Source: Treponema sp. (GTDB lineage: Bacteria > Spirochaetota > Spirochaetia > Treponematales > Treponemataceae). Taken from it: DNA of 9,481 nucleotides. The position numbers were made by a program, and so were the translations under genes. Below the pieces are notes generated by a model, which was given only the letters and a program-made list of their open reading frames with translations, did not search any database and was not told the DNA's origin. Positions 1 through 7,171 of the stretch are shown here, in pieces. Position 1 is the stretch's first letter, and every line of letters starts with the position of its first letter. The stretch lies in contig JAFYDO010000264.1 in the NCBI GenBank assembly GCA_017544745.1, positions 1-9,481 of the forward strand, read 5' to 3'.

Positions 1-6
1 AAATCA

Positions 7-1740
7 ATGTTAAAAATGATGCACCGCCTGGTAAGTTCGTGCGGAAACTATAAAGGAGTTATCCGGGCATCCTATGTACCTGGCTTTTTCAAAGGTATTT
101 TTATGAAGGCTCCGCTTATGGTGAGCTTTTTTATAATTTCAGGTTTTATGACAGGAAATATTACAAAAAAGGTCTGTCTTATTTCGGGAGCAATTCTTCT
201 GGCTTGTGTAGCAGTTCAGGCAATCTTGCAGAATATTTCTGACCGTTTGCAGTCGGCTGCGGGCTTTAAGGTTTTTGCAGACAAACGTATGCAGCTTGGA
301 GACCACTTCCGTAAGCTTTCTATGGGCTATTTTACAGACGGTAATATCGGAAAGGTTAGCAGCGTTCTTTCTACCGACATGAACTTTATCGAAGAAAACT
401 GCATGATGGTTCTGGAAGAGCTAGTTGGCTTTATAATTTCGCAAGCCCTCATGCTGGGCTTTATGTTCTATCTTGACTGGCGGCTCGGCCTTGTTGCTAT
501 TGCCTGTCTTTTGCTTGTGATTCTTTTTGGAAACCTCATGACCCGTGTTTCAATTTCGCACTCAATGGCAAAGCAGGAAAGCGCTCAGAAGCTTACAAGT
601 GCAGTGCTTGAGTTTGCAGAAGGAATCGGCATTATCAAAACCTTTAATATGCTGGGCGAAAAATCAAAGGAAATGACAGAAAGCTTTGAAGACAGCTGTG
701 ACAAGGCAATAGGCTTTGAAGTTGCATACGCTCCCTGGTGGGCAAGCTTTATGGTAACTTACGGGATTGCAACTGCAGTAGTTTTGTTTGCGGCATATCT
801 TTTGAGTGCCCGCGGTCTTATTACAATTGAATTTATGATGGGAATGATTTTGTTCCTCTTTGATACCTTTGGTGCAATCAAGGCATACTACGGAAACGTT
901 GCCCGCCTTACTGTTACCGATGCCTGTCTTGACCGCATAGAAAGTGTTTTTGACGAAGCAGAAATTGCAAATGAAGGAACAGAACGTTTGCCGGAAGTTA
1001 CAACCTTCACAATGGACGAGCCGGAGATTTCTTACCAGAATGTAAGCTTTGCCTATGGTGACAAGGAAGCTTTACACAGTGTTTCTTTTGATGTTCAGCG
1101 CGGTCAGATGATAGCCCTTGTTGGTCCAAGCGGCGGCGGTAAAACTACAATCGCAAATCTGCTTGCACGCTTCTGGGATGTAAAAGAGGGCAGTATAAAA
1201 ATCCGTGGAACAGATATCCGTAATGTTCCGGTTGCAAATCTTATGGACAATATAAGTATGGTGTTCCAGAGAGTCTATCTTTTTCAGGACACAATCTTTA
1301 ACAACATTGCAATGGGAAAAACAAACGCCACCCGCGAAGAAGTTATTGAGGTTGCAAAAAAAGCCCGCTGTTATGATTTTATAATGCAGCTTCCACAAGG
1401 CTTTGATACTGTGATTGGTGAAGGCGGTGCAAGTTTAAGTGGTGGTGAACAGCAGCGCATTTCTATTGCCCGTTGTATGCTCAAGGATGCTCCAATTGTA
1501 ATTCTTGATGAAGCCACCGCCAGTGTAGATGCCGACAACGAACACTTTATTCAGGAAGCAATCTCTGAACTGTGCCAGGGAAAGACTCTGATTGTAATTG
1601 CACACAGACTCAACACAATCCGTAACGCAGATAAGATTCTTGTTATTAAAAATGGGCAGATTGTGGAAGGCGGAACTCACACCCAGCTGATGAAGCTTGG
1701 CGGGGAATATAAAACTATGGTTGAAAAACAAAATTTATAA
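7..1740 (+). CDS. ABC half-transporter, fused membrane and ATPase domains
   Basis: This is a 577-residue half-transporter that should work as a dimer in the cytoplasmic membrane. About six membrane helices are visible (roughly 31-50, 54-74, 134-156, 158-178, 243-267, 271-293), followed by a complete ATPase domain from about residue 340. Walker A is GPSGGGKTT (373-381), the Q-loop is Q421, the signature is LSGGE (477-481), Walker B ends in D501-E502, and the H-loop is H533, so every catalytic residue is present. The fold is exporter type, but such half-transporters (YbtP/YbtQ and IrtA/IrtB type) can import iron chelates. A partner half-transporter may lie just upstream. The frame is open back to base 1, so the start at 7 is likely from family length but unproven, and no ribosome site can be seen. 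The S-component gene follows 13 bases after the stop. The transported compound is unknown. Confidence 0.9.
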   Translation: MLKMMHRLVSSCGNYKGVIRASYVPGFFKGIFMKAPLMVSFFIISGFMTGNITKKVCLISGAILLACVAVQAILQNISDRLQSAAGFKVFADKRMQLGDHFRKLSMGYFTDGNIGKVSSVLSTDMNFIEENCMMVLEELVGFIISQALMLGFMFYLDWRLGLVAIACLLLVILFGNLMTRVSISHSMAKQESAQKLTSAVLEFAEGIGIIKTFNMLGEKSKEMTESFEDSCDKAIGFEVAYAPWWASFMVTYGIATAVVLFAAYLLSARGLITIEFMMGMILFLFDTFGAIKAYYGNVARLTVTDACLDRIESVFDEAEIANEGTERLPEVTTFTMDEPEISYQNVSFAYGDKEALHSVSFDVQRGQMIALVGPSGGGKTTIANLLARFWDVKEGSIKIRGTDIRNVPVANLMDNISMVFQRVYLFQDTIFNNIAMGKTNATREEVIEVAKKARCYDFIMQLPQGFDTVIGEGGASLSGGEQQRISIARCMLKDAPIVILDEATASVDADNEHFIQEAISELCQGKTLIVIAHRLNTIRNADKILVIKNGQIVEGGTHTQLMKLGGEYKTMVEKQNL

Positions 1741-1747
1741 AAGGAGG
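1741..1747 (+). promoter_or_regulatory. Strong ribosome binding site for the S-component gene
   Basis: AAGGAGG lies six bases before the ATG at 1754. It fixes that ATG as the start and argues against an in-frame ATG at 1697 inside the upstream ABC gene. Confidence 0.85.
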
Positions 1748-1753
1748 AATCTT

Positions 1754-2338
1754 ATGGAAGATTCAAAAAAACTTAAGGGTAAGGACCTTATTAACATTGG
1801 TATTTTTGCTGCAATTTATTTTGTGGTAATTATGGCTTTGGCTATGCTCGGATTTATTCCAATCTTCATGCCAACATATTCTGTACTCATGCCTTTGCTT
1901 GGTGGAATTGTTTTCATGCTTTTTCTTACAAAGGTTAAGAAGTTTGGAATGGTTTGGATTATGACTATCATCATGGGCATTCTTATGTGGCTTACCGGCA
2001 TGTCTTATTACGCACTTGCTATTGGAATAGTTACAGGTCTTATTGCAGAATTGATTTTGAAAAAAGGCGAATACAAAAGTGTAAAATGTGCTGTTCTTTG
2101 TCATGCAGTTTTCTGCTTTTGGATTGTAAGCAACTATATTCCGCTCTTCTTCTTTGCCGACAAGTATTGGTCAACCCGCCAGAACTTTGGCCAGGAATAT
2201 ATTGATGCCCTTACAAGAATGTTCCCTAAGTGGATGTTCCCGGTTCATATTCTTTTGTGTTTTGCTTTCGGAATTCTTGGTGGTCTTCTTGGTCACAAGA
2301 TTCTAAAAAAGCATTTTGAGAAAGCCGGTATTGCATAA
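1754..2338 (+). CDS. Trep_Strep/MptD-like ECF transporter S component
   Basis: This is a very hydrophobic 194-residue protein with about six membrane helices (near 11-32, 42-60, 64-82, 84-103, 110-134, 161-183). It ends in a basic stretch, GHKILKKHFEKAGIA (180-194). Size, hydrophobicity and the basic tail match the Trep_Strep family (TIGR02185), whose members are often labelled MptD-family putative ECF S components. In an ECF importer this subunit binds the substrate within the membrane. The gene is followed directly by T and A components, which supports the role. The start is set by AAGGAGG at 1741-1747. The stop codon shares one base with the next ATG (TAATG), so translation is probably coupled. 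Family assignment is from remembered features, not a search, and the ligand cannot be read from the sequence. Confidence 0.8.
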   Translation: MEDSKKLKGKDLINIGIFAAIYFVVIMALAMLGFIPIFMPTYSVLMPLLGGIVFMLFLTKVKKFGMVWIMTIIMGILMWLTGMSYYALAIGIVTGLIAELILKKGEYKSVKCAVLCHAVFCFWIVSNYIPLFFFADKYWSTRQNFGQEYIDALTRMFPKWMFPVHILLCFAFGILGGLLGHKILKKHFEKAGIA

Positions 2339-3063
2339 TGGAAGTACTTTGTTCCAGCAGGAAAAAATCTCTTCTTGATCCACGCACAAAACTCCTCCTT
2401 CTTGCCTTTGTTTCAGTTTTTGTACTCGGCAATGCGGGAGGAGATGCAGCAGCAGAATTCCGCGTTGCCCTCAATTATTTACCTCTCCTGCTTTTACTTG
2501 GAGCGCGACGCTGGAAACCTGTTTTATTTTCTGTAATCTTTTATTCACTTGCCTATGCTTTTTCAATGCTGGTAATGCCCCACTGCACAGGCATTTTGAA
2601 CTTTTTGATTCTTGCAATGTGTGGAATCATTCTTCGTTTTATGCCGGGAATTCTAACCGGAATGTTTGTAGTTTCCACAACAACTGTAAGTGAATTTATC
2701 GCTGCAATGGAGAAGATGCATGTGAGCCAGAAAATCACAATTCCACTGGCCGTTATGTTCCGCTTTTTTCCAACAGTTGTGGAGGAATCTGCCAGTATAA
2801 GCAAAGCCATGAGCATGCGGGACATAAAGTTTGGTGGCAAAAAAGCCTTAAAGATGATTGAATACCGGCTCATTCCTATGATGACCTGCTCTATAAAAAT
2901 CGGGCAGGAACTTTCTGCAGCCTCGCTAACCCGCGGACTTGGCGGACCAGATAAACGCACAAACATCTGTAAAATCGGATTCGGTTCAGCTGATTTTATA
3001 ACCTTTATCTGTCTAGGCGGCGGACTTGCTTTTGTTATATTACGCGCTATAGGAATTTTATAA
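2338..3063 (+). CDS. ECF transporter T component (CbiQ/EcfT-like)
   Basis: This 241-residue membrane protein should link the S component to the ATPase. The N-terminal DPRTKLLLL (14-22) is a common CbiQ/EcfT opening. Helices lie near 17-31, 46-55, 62-80, 86-110 and 218-238. Two cytoplasmic coupling segments of the type that contact the ATPases are present: KAMSMRDIKFG (156-166, Arg161) and LSAASLTRGLGG (192-203, Arg199-Gly200), the second fitting the family Ala-Arg-Gly pattern. The start overlaps the preceding stop by one base and the stop overlaps the next start by one base (TAATG both times), with no good ribosome site. Translation is therefore probably coupled on both sides. The substrate is set by the S component, not by this subunit. 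Confidence 0.87.
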   Translation: MEVLCSSRKKSLLDPRTKLLLLAFVSVFVLGNAGGDAAAEFRVALNYLPLLLLLGARRWKPVLFSVIFYSLAYAFSMLVMPHCTGILNFLILAMCGIILRFMPGILTGMFVVSTTTVSEFIAAMEKMHVSQKITIPLAVMFRFFPTVVEESASISKAMSMRDIKFGGKKALKMIEYRLIPMMTCSIKIGQELSAASLTRGLGGPDKRTNICKIGFGSADFITFICLGGGLAFVILRAIGIL

Positions 3064-4121
3064 TGCTTCAATTTGTATATGCATTTCTTGCAGCCATTTT
3101 TTACGCAATCAATATTCCCTGTTCAAAACTGCTGCTTACAAAAATTCCTGCTGCTTCTATGGCAGGCTTTTTGTACCTGGGAGCAGGCATTGGAATTGGA
3201 ATTGTTTATCTCTTTCAAATAAAAAAAGAAGATAAATCAAAAAGTCTTTCAAAAGCCGACATCCCCTATACAATCGCCATGATTATCCTCGATATTGCAG
3301 CCCCAATTTTACTGATGCAGGGCGTTAAAACAGGAACTTCTTCCAGCGCCTCTTTGCTTGGCAATTTTGAAATTGTTGCTACAACGATTATCGCCCTGGC
3401 TTTCTTTAAAGAAAGAGTGAGTTGCAGACTTTGGGTTTCGATTATTTTAATTACACTTGCAAGTATCCTTCTTTCCTTCGAAAACATCTCTTCATTAAAG
3501 CAGGGGATTTTTGATTTTTCTGCAGGCTCAATTTTTGTTCTTGGTGCAACCCTTTGCTGGGGACTTGAAAATAACTGTACAAGGCGACTCTCGGAGAAAA
3601 GCACCTATCAGATTGTTACTGTAAAAGGGCTGTCCAGTGGAAGTGGAGCTCTTATTGTTGCTGCCCTTCTTGGAGATTTTAATTCTGCAAATACAGACAG
3701 GATTTTTGATACCCGATACATTCCTTTAGTTCTCCTGCTTGGATTTGTAGCCTATGGTCTTAGTATTTTTACCTATGTGCGTGCTCAAAAGTTTCTTGGT
3801 GCTGCGAAGACGAGCGCCTTTTATGCAGTAAATCCTTTTGTGGGTGCTTTGCTGTCTTTTCTCCTGCTTGGAGAAAAATTATCTGTCCAGTATTTTATTG
3901 CCCTGACGATTATGATTGCTGGAATTGTTTTTTTGATTTTTGATACTTTATCTCATGCTCACTGCCATCAGCACGAACATGTTTTTACACACACACATGA
4001 TGGCACAACTCATACTCATAAAATAATCCATAGCCATGAACATACACATTTAATCTGGAATAAAAATCACTGGCATTTTCATAGTAAAAAAGATTTAGAA
4101 AAGGAATCAAATCATGGTTGA
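3063..4121 (+). CDS. DMT/EamA permease with histidine-rich C-terminal tail
   Basis: This 352-residue protein has the ten-helix, two-repeat layout of drug/metabolite transporters. The first EamA half spans about 1-140, with FFKERVS at 114-120, and the second about 155-294, with NPFVGALLSFLLLGEKLS at 257-274. After the last helix a polar tail carries 16 histidines between residues 298 and 340, mostly as alternating H-x-H, plus H351. Such a tail would be expected to bind Zn, Ni, Co or Cu, either as a sensor or buffer beside the channel. DMT proteins move many solutes, so metal transport is inference from the tail and from the flanking ECF genes. The start overlaps the T gene by one base and the end overlaps the ATPase gene by eight. 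An (AC)5A run at 3987-3997 inside the tail could be prone to slippage. Confidence 0.88.
   Translation: MLQFVYAFLAAIFYAINIPCSKLLLTKIPAASMAGFLYLGAGIGIGIVYLFQIKKEDKSKSLSKADIPYTIAMIILDIAAPILLMQGVKTGTSSSASLLGNFEIVATTIIALAFFKERVSCRLWVSIILITLASILLSFENISSLKQGIFDFSAGSIFVLGATLCWGLENNCTRRLSEKSTYQIVTVKGLSSGSGALIVAALLGDFNSANTDRIFDTRYIPLVLLLGFVAYGLSIFTYVRAQKFLGAAKTSAFYAVNPFVGALLSFLLLGEKLSVQYFIALTIMIAGIVFLIFDTLSHAHCHQHEHVFTHTHDGTTHTHKIIHSHEHTHLIWNKNHWHFHSKKDLEKESNHG
4101..4105 (+). promoter_or_regulatory. Ribosome binding site for the ECF ATPase
   Basis: AAGGA lies eight bases before the ATG at 4114, inside the 3' end of the DMT gene. It supports that start and the eight-base overlap of the two genes. Confidence 0.7.
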
Positions 4122-5601
4122 ATTAAAAAATGTAAATTTTGAATATAATTCCGGAGATGGAATTGAAAGAGGGGCTGCCGGAGGTCTTGATGAAAAGATA
4201 TCTAACGGTAGTCTTCAAGGCGTGAATCTTTCTGTTGCAAAAGGAGAATTCATACTTCTTACCGGTGGTTCCGGCTGTGGAAAGACTACAATTCTCCGTC
4301 TAATCAACGGCCTTATCCCAAACTTTTTTGAGGGTCGTCTTGAAGGATCGGTTAGCGTTGACGGTTTTGATGTAAGTCATGCTGAGCTTTATGACACCGC
4401 AAAATCTGTAAGCACCGTTTTCCAGAATCCGCGTTCTCAATTTTTTAATGTAGATACCACAAGTGAACTTGCCTTTGCCTGCGAAAATCAAGGAATGGAA
4501 GAAAGCGAGATTTTAAGACGAATTGATAAAACCGTTTCAGAACTGCACCTGCAGCCTCTAATGGACCGCAGCCTTTTTGATTTAAGTGGCGGCCAGAAGC
4601 AGAAAATTGCCTGCGCCTCTGTTGCGGTTACCGGAAATAAAATAATCCTTCTTGATGAGCCGAGTGCTAATCTTGATTTACGAACGATAGACGAACTTGC
4701 AGGCCTTTTGAAAAAATGGAAAAAGGAAGGAAAGACTGTAATCGTTGCTGAACATCGCATTTCTTATCTGTGGGACCTTGCCGACCGTACTGTGATTTTG
4801 AATGATGGAAAAATTGTCCGAGAATTGTCGCGGACCCAGATGGATAAAATCAGCGAAGAGGAATTGCATGCGCTGGGGCTTAGAAGTGCCTGTCATCTCG
4901 AAGAAATAAACCGTCATCCCGAACTTGTTTCGGGATCTCATACAAAAGAGACCCTGAAACAAGTTCAGGGTGACGTATCTGGGGTTCTCACCCTCCATAA
5001 CTTCCGCTACAAATATCGTAACGGCTGCGTTGCCTTGAATATTCCTCAAATGCAAATCCCGATTGGAAAAATCACTGCAATAACCGGCAACAACGGCGAA
5101 GGAAAAACAACACTCCTTAACTGTCTGTGTGGTCTTGGGCACCGTTCAAAAGGCACACTCGAATATAACGGAAAAACCTACAACCGCCGCCAGCGACAAA
5201 AGCTCATCTACCTTGTAATGCAGGATGTAAACCATCAGCTGTTTACAGAAAGTGTTTTGGACGAAGTTGTCATAAGCCAGACAGAACCAAACGAAGAAGA
5301 AGCACGACGCATTCTGGCATCTCTAGACCTGGAGCAATTTGCAAATCGTCATCCCCAGTCTCTTTCCGGCGGACAAAAGCAGCGTGTTGCAGTTGCAAGT
5401 GCTATTGCCAGCGGCCGCGATATCATGCTTTTTGATGAACCAACAAGCGGACTTGATTACACACATATGCTGCAAATAGGGCAAATCCTTCGCTCGCTCC
5501 AGCAGATGGGAAAAACCGTAATAGTAGTTACTCACGATCGCGAGCTCATAAAAGAATGCTGCGATGAAGAAATAAGGCTAAAGGATTTTAATCAGATTTA
5601 A
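4114..5601 (+). CDS. ECF transporter double ATPase (A component, EcfA1-A2 fusion)
   Basis: This 495-residue cytoplasmic protein joins two ABC ATPase domains and should power the S/T pair encoded upstream. Domain 1 (about 1-240) has Walker A GGSGCGKTT (51-59), Q104, LSGGQ (157-161), Walker B D181-E182 and H214. Domain 2 (about 290-495) has Walker A GNNGEGKTT (325-333), Q370, LSGGQ (417-421), D441-E442 and H474. Both sites look catalytically competent. The linker at 267-287 is encoded by a palindromic repeat (4912-4975) inserted in frame. Domain 1 also has a loop of about 24 residues (11-35) between its first strand and the next, longer than the few residues usual there. The fused arrangement is common for ECF ATPases of this type. 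The gene ends directly against the convergent acetyltransferase gene. Confidence 0.92.
   Translation: MVELKNVNFEYNSGDGIERGAAGGLDEKISNGSLQGVNLSVAKGEFILLTGGSGCGKTTILRLINGLIPNFFEGRLEGSVSVDGFDVSHAELYDTAKSVSTVFQNPRSQFFNVDTTSELAFACENQGMEESEILRRIDKTVSELHLQPLMDRSLFDLSGGQKQKIACASVAVTGNKIILLDEPSANLDLRTIDELAGLLKKWKKEGKTVIVAEHRISYLWDLADRTVILNDGKIVRELSRTQMDKISEEELHALGLRSACHLEEINRHPELVSGSHTKETLKQVQGDVSGVLTLHNFRYKYRNGCVALNIPQMQIPIGKITAITGNNGEGKTTLLNCLCGLGHRSKGTLEYNGKTYNRRQRQKLIYLVMQDVNHQLFTESVLDEVVISQTEPNEEEARRILASLDLEQFANRHPQSLSGGQKQRVAVASAIASGRDIMLFDEPTSGLDYTHMLQIGQILRSLQQMGKTVIVVTHDRELIKECCDEEIRLKDFNQI
4912..4975. repeat. 64-base palindromic element inside a coding region
   Basis: Two 28-base arms (4912-4939 and 4948-4975) are reverse complements with only four mismatches, all transitions that would still allow G-U pairing in RNA. 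An eight-base loop (4940-4947) separates them. Each arm also holds a smaller hairpin: CCCGAA/TTCGGG at 4918-4934 and CCCTGAA/TTCAGGG at 4952-4970. The frame of the ATPase gene passes through without a stop and encodes RHPELVSGS, HTKE, then TLKQVQGD. The element lies precisely in the interdomain linker, where extra residues are tolerated. It resembles mobile palindromic elements found in frame within genes, such as Rickettsia RPEs. No T-run follows it, so it is not a terminator. I see no second copy in this window. Confidence 0.88.
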
Positions 5602-6399
5602 TTACCCGATTGTACAAACCTTTCCGCGCAAAATATATCCTAATTTTGTATAACAGGCGTTTGATGCAGCGTAATCAGCATCGGTGTAAAGAGTTGGAAG
5701 CAGCCCCTGTTTTACCGCTTCTTTGGAAACCTGATAAACAAGATTTTCTGCGTAGTGGCGGCGGCGGTAGTCTTTGAGTGTATAAACAAGACTAAGGCTT
5801 GCAAGGTTGTTTGAAACTCTAAAGTTGCAGCTGGCAACAAACTTTCCTTCTGTGTTTTTCCAAAGGTACATATGGCCGTCTTGGATAATAGTCTGTGAAT
5901 CTTTCCTATAGGTGTCGCGGTCCTGAACATCAAGATTAAGTTCCGTGTGGAAGTTTTCTTTAAAATTTGTAAGCTCTTCCAAGTCTTCCAGAGTGCAATG
6001 ATGAAGTTCACCGTCGACCTTTGTGAGCGCTGACTCATCAACAAGCTTAGGACAATCATAAGCAAACATGTTTTTCAAAATAGAAAGCTTCTTGCCTTCC
6101 CCTTCAGCCCGCTTCATAAAATATTCTGCAAGCTCATACTTCATAACTATGCCGTGCTTCCCGTCCAAAAATCCGTGCTCACCAGAAAGCTTCCAGGCCT
6201 TATCCATTTCTTCAGGAGTTGCATCATCAGCAGTCCAGATCCAAACAGGAAAAGGGCTTTGCGAATAACAGATAATCATACGGCTATGGTCGGTCAAAAG
6301 CAGAGTACAGTCTCTTTTCAAAATGCGTGCGAGCACAAAAAAAGTGTACTTGTCTCCTTCCAGAATTTTAAAATCTCTTTCGTCTGCAAAAGTGTCCAT
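5602..6399 (-). CDS. GNAT-family N-acetyltransferase
   Basis: This 265-residue protein has a C-terminal GNAT fold, expected to transfer an acetyl group from acetyl-CoA to an amine. The acceptor is unknown. The CoA-binding region reads YRRRHYAENLVYQVSKEA (211-228), where the Arg residues and following Ala fit the Q/R-x-x-G-x-G/A loop loosely. The late motif DADYAASNACYTKLGY (240-255) is typical of the family, matching the usual N-x-x-S/A-N-x-x-Y-x-K-L-G-F pattern. Residues 1-125 form a separate N-terminal region with no motif I recognise. The start is supported by AGGAG (complement of 6407-6411) seven bases upstream. It is the last gene of the leftward cluster, 24 bases after the DUF998 gene, and its stop abuts the stop of the convergent ATPase gene. 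Confidence 0.85.
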   Translation of the reverse strand: MDTFADERDFKILEGDKYTFFVLARILKRDCTLLLTDHSRMIICYSQSPFPVWIWTADDATPEEMDKAWKLSGEHGFLDGKHGIVMKYELAEYFMKRAEGEGKKLSILKNMFAYDCPKLVDESALTKVDGELHHCTLEDLEELTNFKENFHTELNLDVQDRDTYRKDSQTIIQDGHMYLWKNTEGKFVASCNFRVSNNLASLSLVYTLKDYRRRHYAENLVYQVSKEAVKQGLLPTLYTDADYAASNACYTKLGYILRGKVCTIG

Positions 6400-6423
6400 A
6401 GTTCATCTCCTGATCAAATTTGT

Positions 6424-7062
6424 TTATCCAATTATCCTTTGTACACAAACAATACAAAGTGGAAGGTACATAAAGATAAGGTTTAATCGCTGCCAGTGGC
6501 CTTCGTTTGCAATAAAGGTTGAAGCAAAGTTTTCTTTATCTGACATGATGAATAAAACAAAGAATAATAATGAAATTACAAAGCTTGCAAGGCTGATTAT
6601 TCCAAATAAATTTTCGTTTGATTTAAAATAGAGGATTGAAATAATCAGAGGAACAAAAAGAAACAGACAGAATCCAATAGCTGAGCCTGCTCCATGGATT
6701 TTTGATGCGACTGTTGTTATTTCCTTAGTTTCATTCACGCTGAAAAAGCATGTAAAGATACAGGCGCCTACAGCAAAAGCAGCAATAAAGATCAGCAACG
6801 TTATCGTCAATTTTGGAGACACTGTATTGAAATAATCATTTATGGCAGGCAGCGCAAATAAAAACAAAAGCCCTTCAAAAAGCATCCAGATATTAAAAGG
6901 AATTCTTACAGGACTCTTTGGATTTCCCAATGCGCTTATTGACATTTTCAGATTACTGTAGCCTTTGTAGAAAAAAGAAAGTATGAAGGAAACAATTAAA
7001 TCTCCAGTCATTGCGATGAGTAAAAAGGTCCAGCCAAGGTTATAAAGTTCTGCTTCTGTCAT
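6424..7062 (-). CDS. DUF998-like integral membrane protein
   Basis: This is a 212-residue membrane protein with six to seven helices (near 9-29, 57-77, 87-107, 127-147, 153-173, 193-208). The segment SISALGNPKSPVR after the first helix (41-53), and the KIHGAG segment with His123 before the fourth helix, fit the pattern I recall for DUF998 proteins, which have no settled function. I chose the ATG at 7062 because the first membrane helix follows directly. A TTG at 7137 would add 25 residues that are also readable as parts of decayed genes in other frames. The ribosome site before 7062 is poor (only an AAGAAA stretch), perhaps because the native upstream DNA was lost in a rearrangement. The gene lies 24 bases before the acetyltransferase and is probably co-transcribed with it. 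Confidence 0.75.
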   Translation of the reverse strand: MTEAELYNLGWTFLLIAMTGDLIVSFILSFFYKGYSNLKMSISALGNPKSPVRIPFNIWMLFEGLLFLFALPAINDYFNTVSPKLTITLLIFIAAFAVGACIFTCFFSVNETKEITTVASKIHGAGSAIGFCLFLFVPLIISILYFKSNENLFGIISLASFVISLLFFVLFIMSDKENFASTFIANEGHWQRLNLIFMYLPLCIVCVQRIIG

Positions 7063-7171
7063 AGTTTTCTTGAAAAATGTAACTGATATTTGCAATCTTA
7101 TCAACACAGGAAAGAGTCGACTTTCTATGCGAGACAAGAATCATTGTTTTATCTGCAAGATGTCTTTTCCT
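7063..7171 (-). pseudogene. Remnant of an ABC ATPase domain (H-loop region)
   Basis: On the - strand, the frame from 7171 reads RKRHLADKTMILVSHRKST followed by LSCVDKIANISYIFQEN. This matches the end of an ABC ATPase domain: the strand before the H-loop, the H-loop His in VSHR-x-ST, and the later D-K-I segment. There is no Walker A, signature or Walker B upstream, and an in-frame stop lies just before the fragment, so only the tail of a gene survives. The frame runs on into the start of the DUF998 gene and stops at 7040. It is a different sequence from either ATPase gene in this window. The call rests on motif pattern alone. Confidence 0.6.

Noticed and set aside
1697..1753. Upstream in-frame ATG extending the S-component gene by 19 residues
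   Set aside because: It lies inside the ABC gene with no ribosome site, while AAGGAGG at 1741 is ideally placed for the ATG at 1754.
2553..3071. 172-codon open frame on the - strand
   Set aside because: It is fully antisense to the T-component gene, which has clear family motifs; the protein matches nothing I recognise.
4912..4975. Transcription terminator or CRISPR repeat
   Set aside because: The hairpin has no following T-run and lies in the middle of an intact gene. It is a single palindrome, not a spaced repeat array.
4678..5142. 154-codon open frame on the - strand
   Set aside because: It is antisense to the ATPase gene. It stays open partly because the palindromic element lacks stops on both strands.
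5610..5617. TTGTACAA palindrome near the convergent junction
   Set aside because: It is only eight bases, lies within the acetyltransferase coding end, and has no repeat or operator context.
6068..6631. Several + strand open frames of 66-110 codons
   Set aside because: They are antisense to the acetyltransferase and DUF998 genes and show no motif or good ribosome site.
7063..7137. TTG start at 7137 for the DUF998 protein
   Set aside because: The added 25 residues have no membrane or family features and coincide with the ABC remnant read in another frame.
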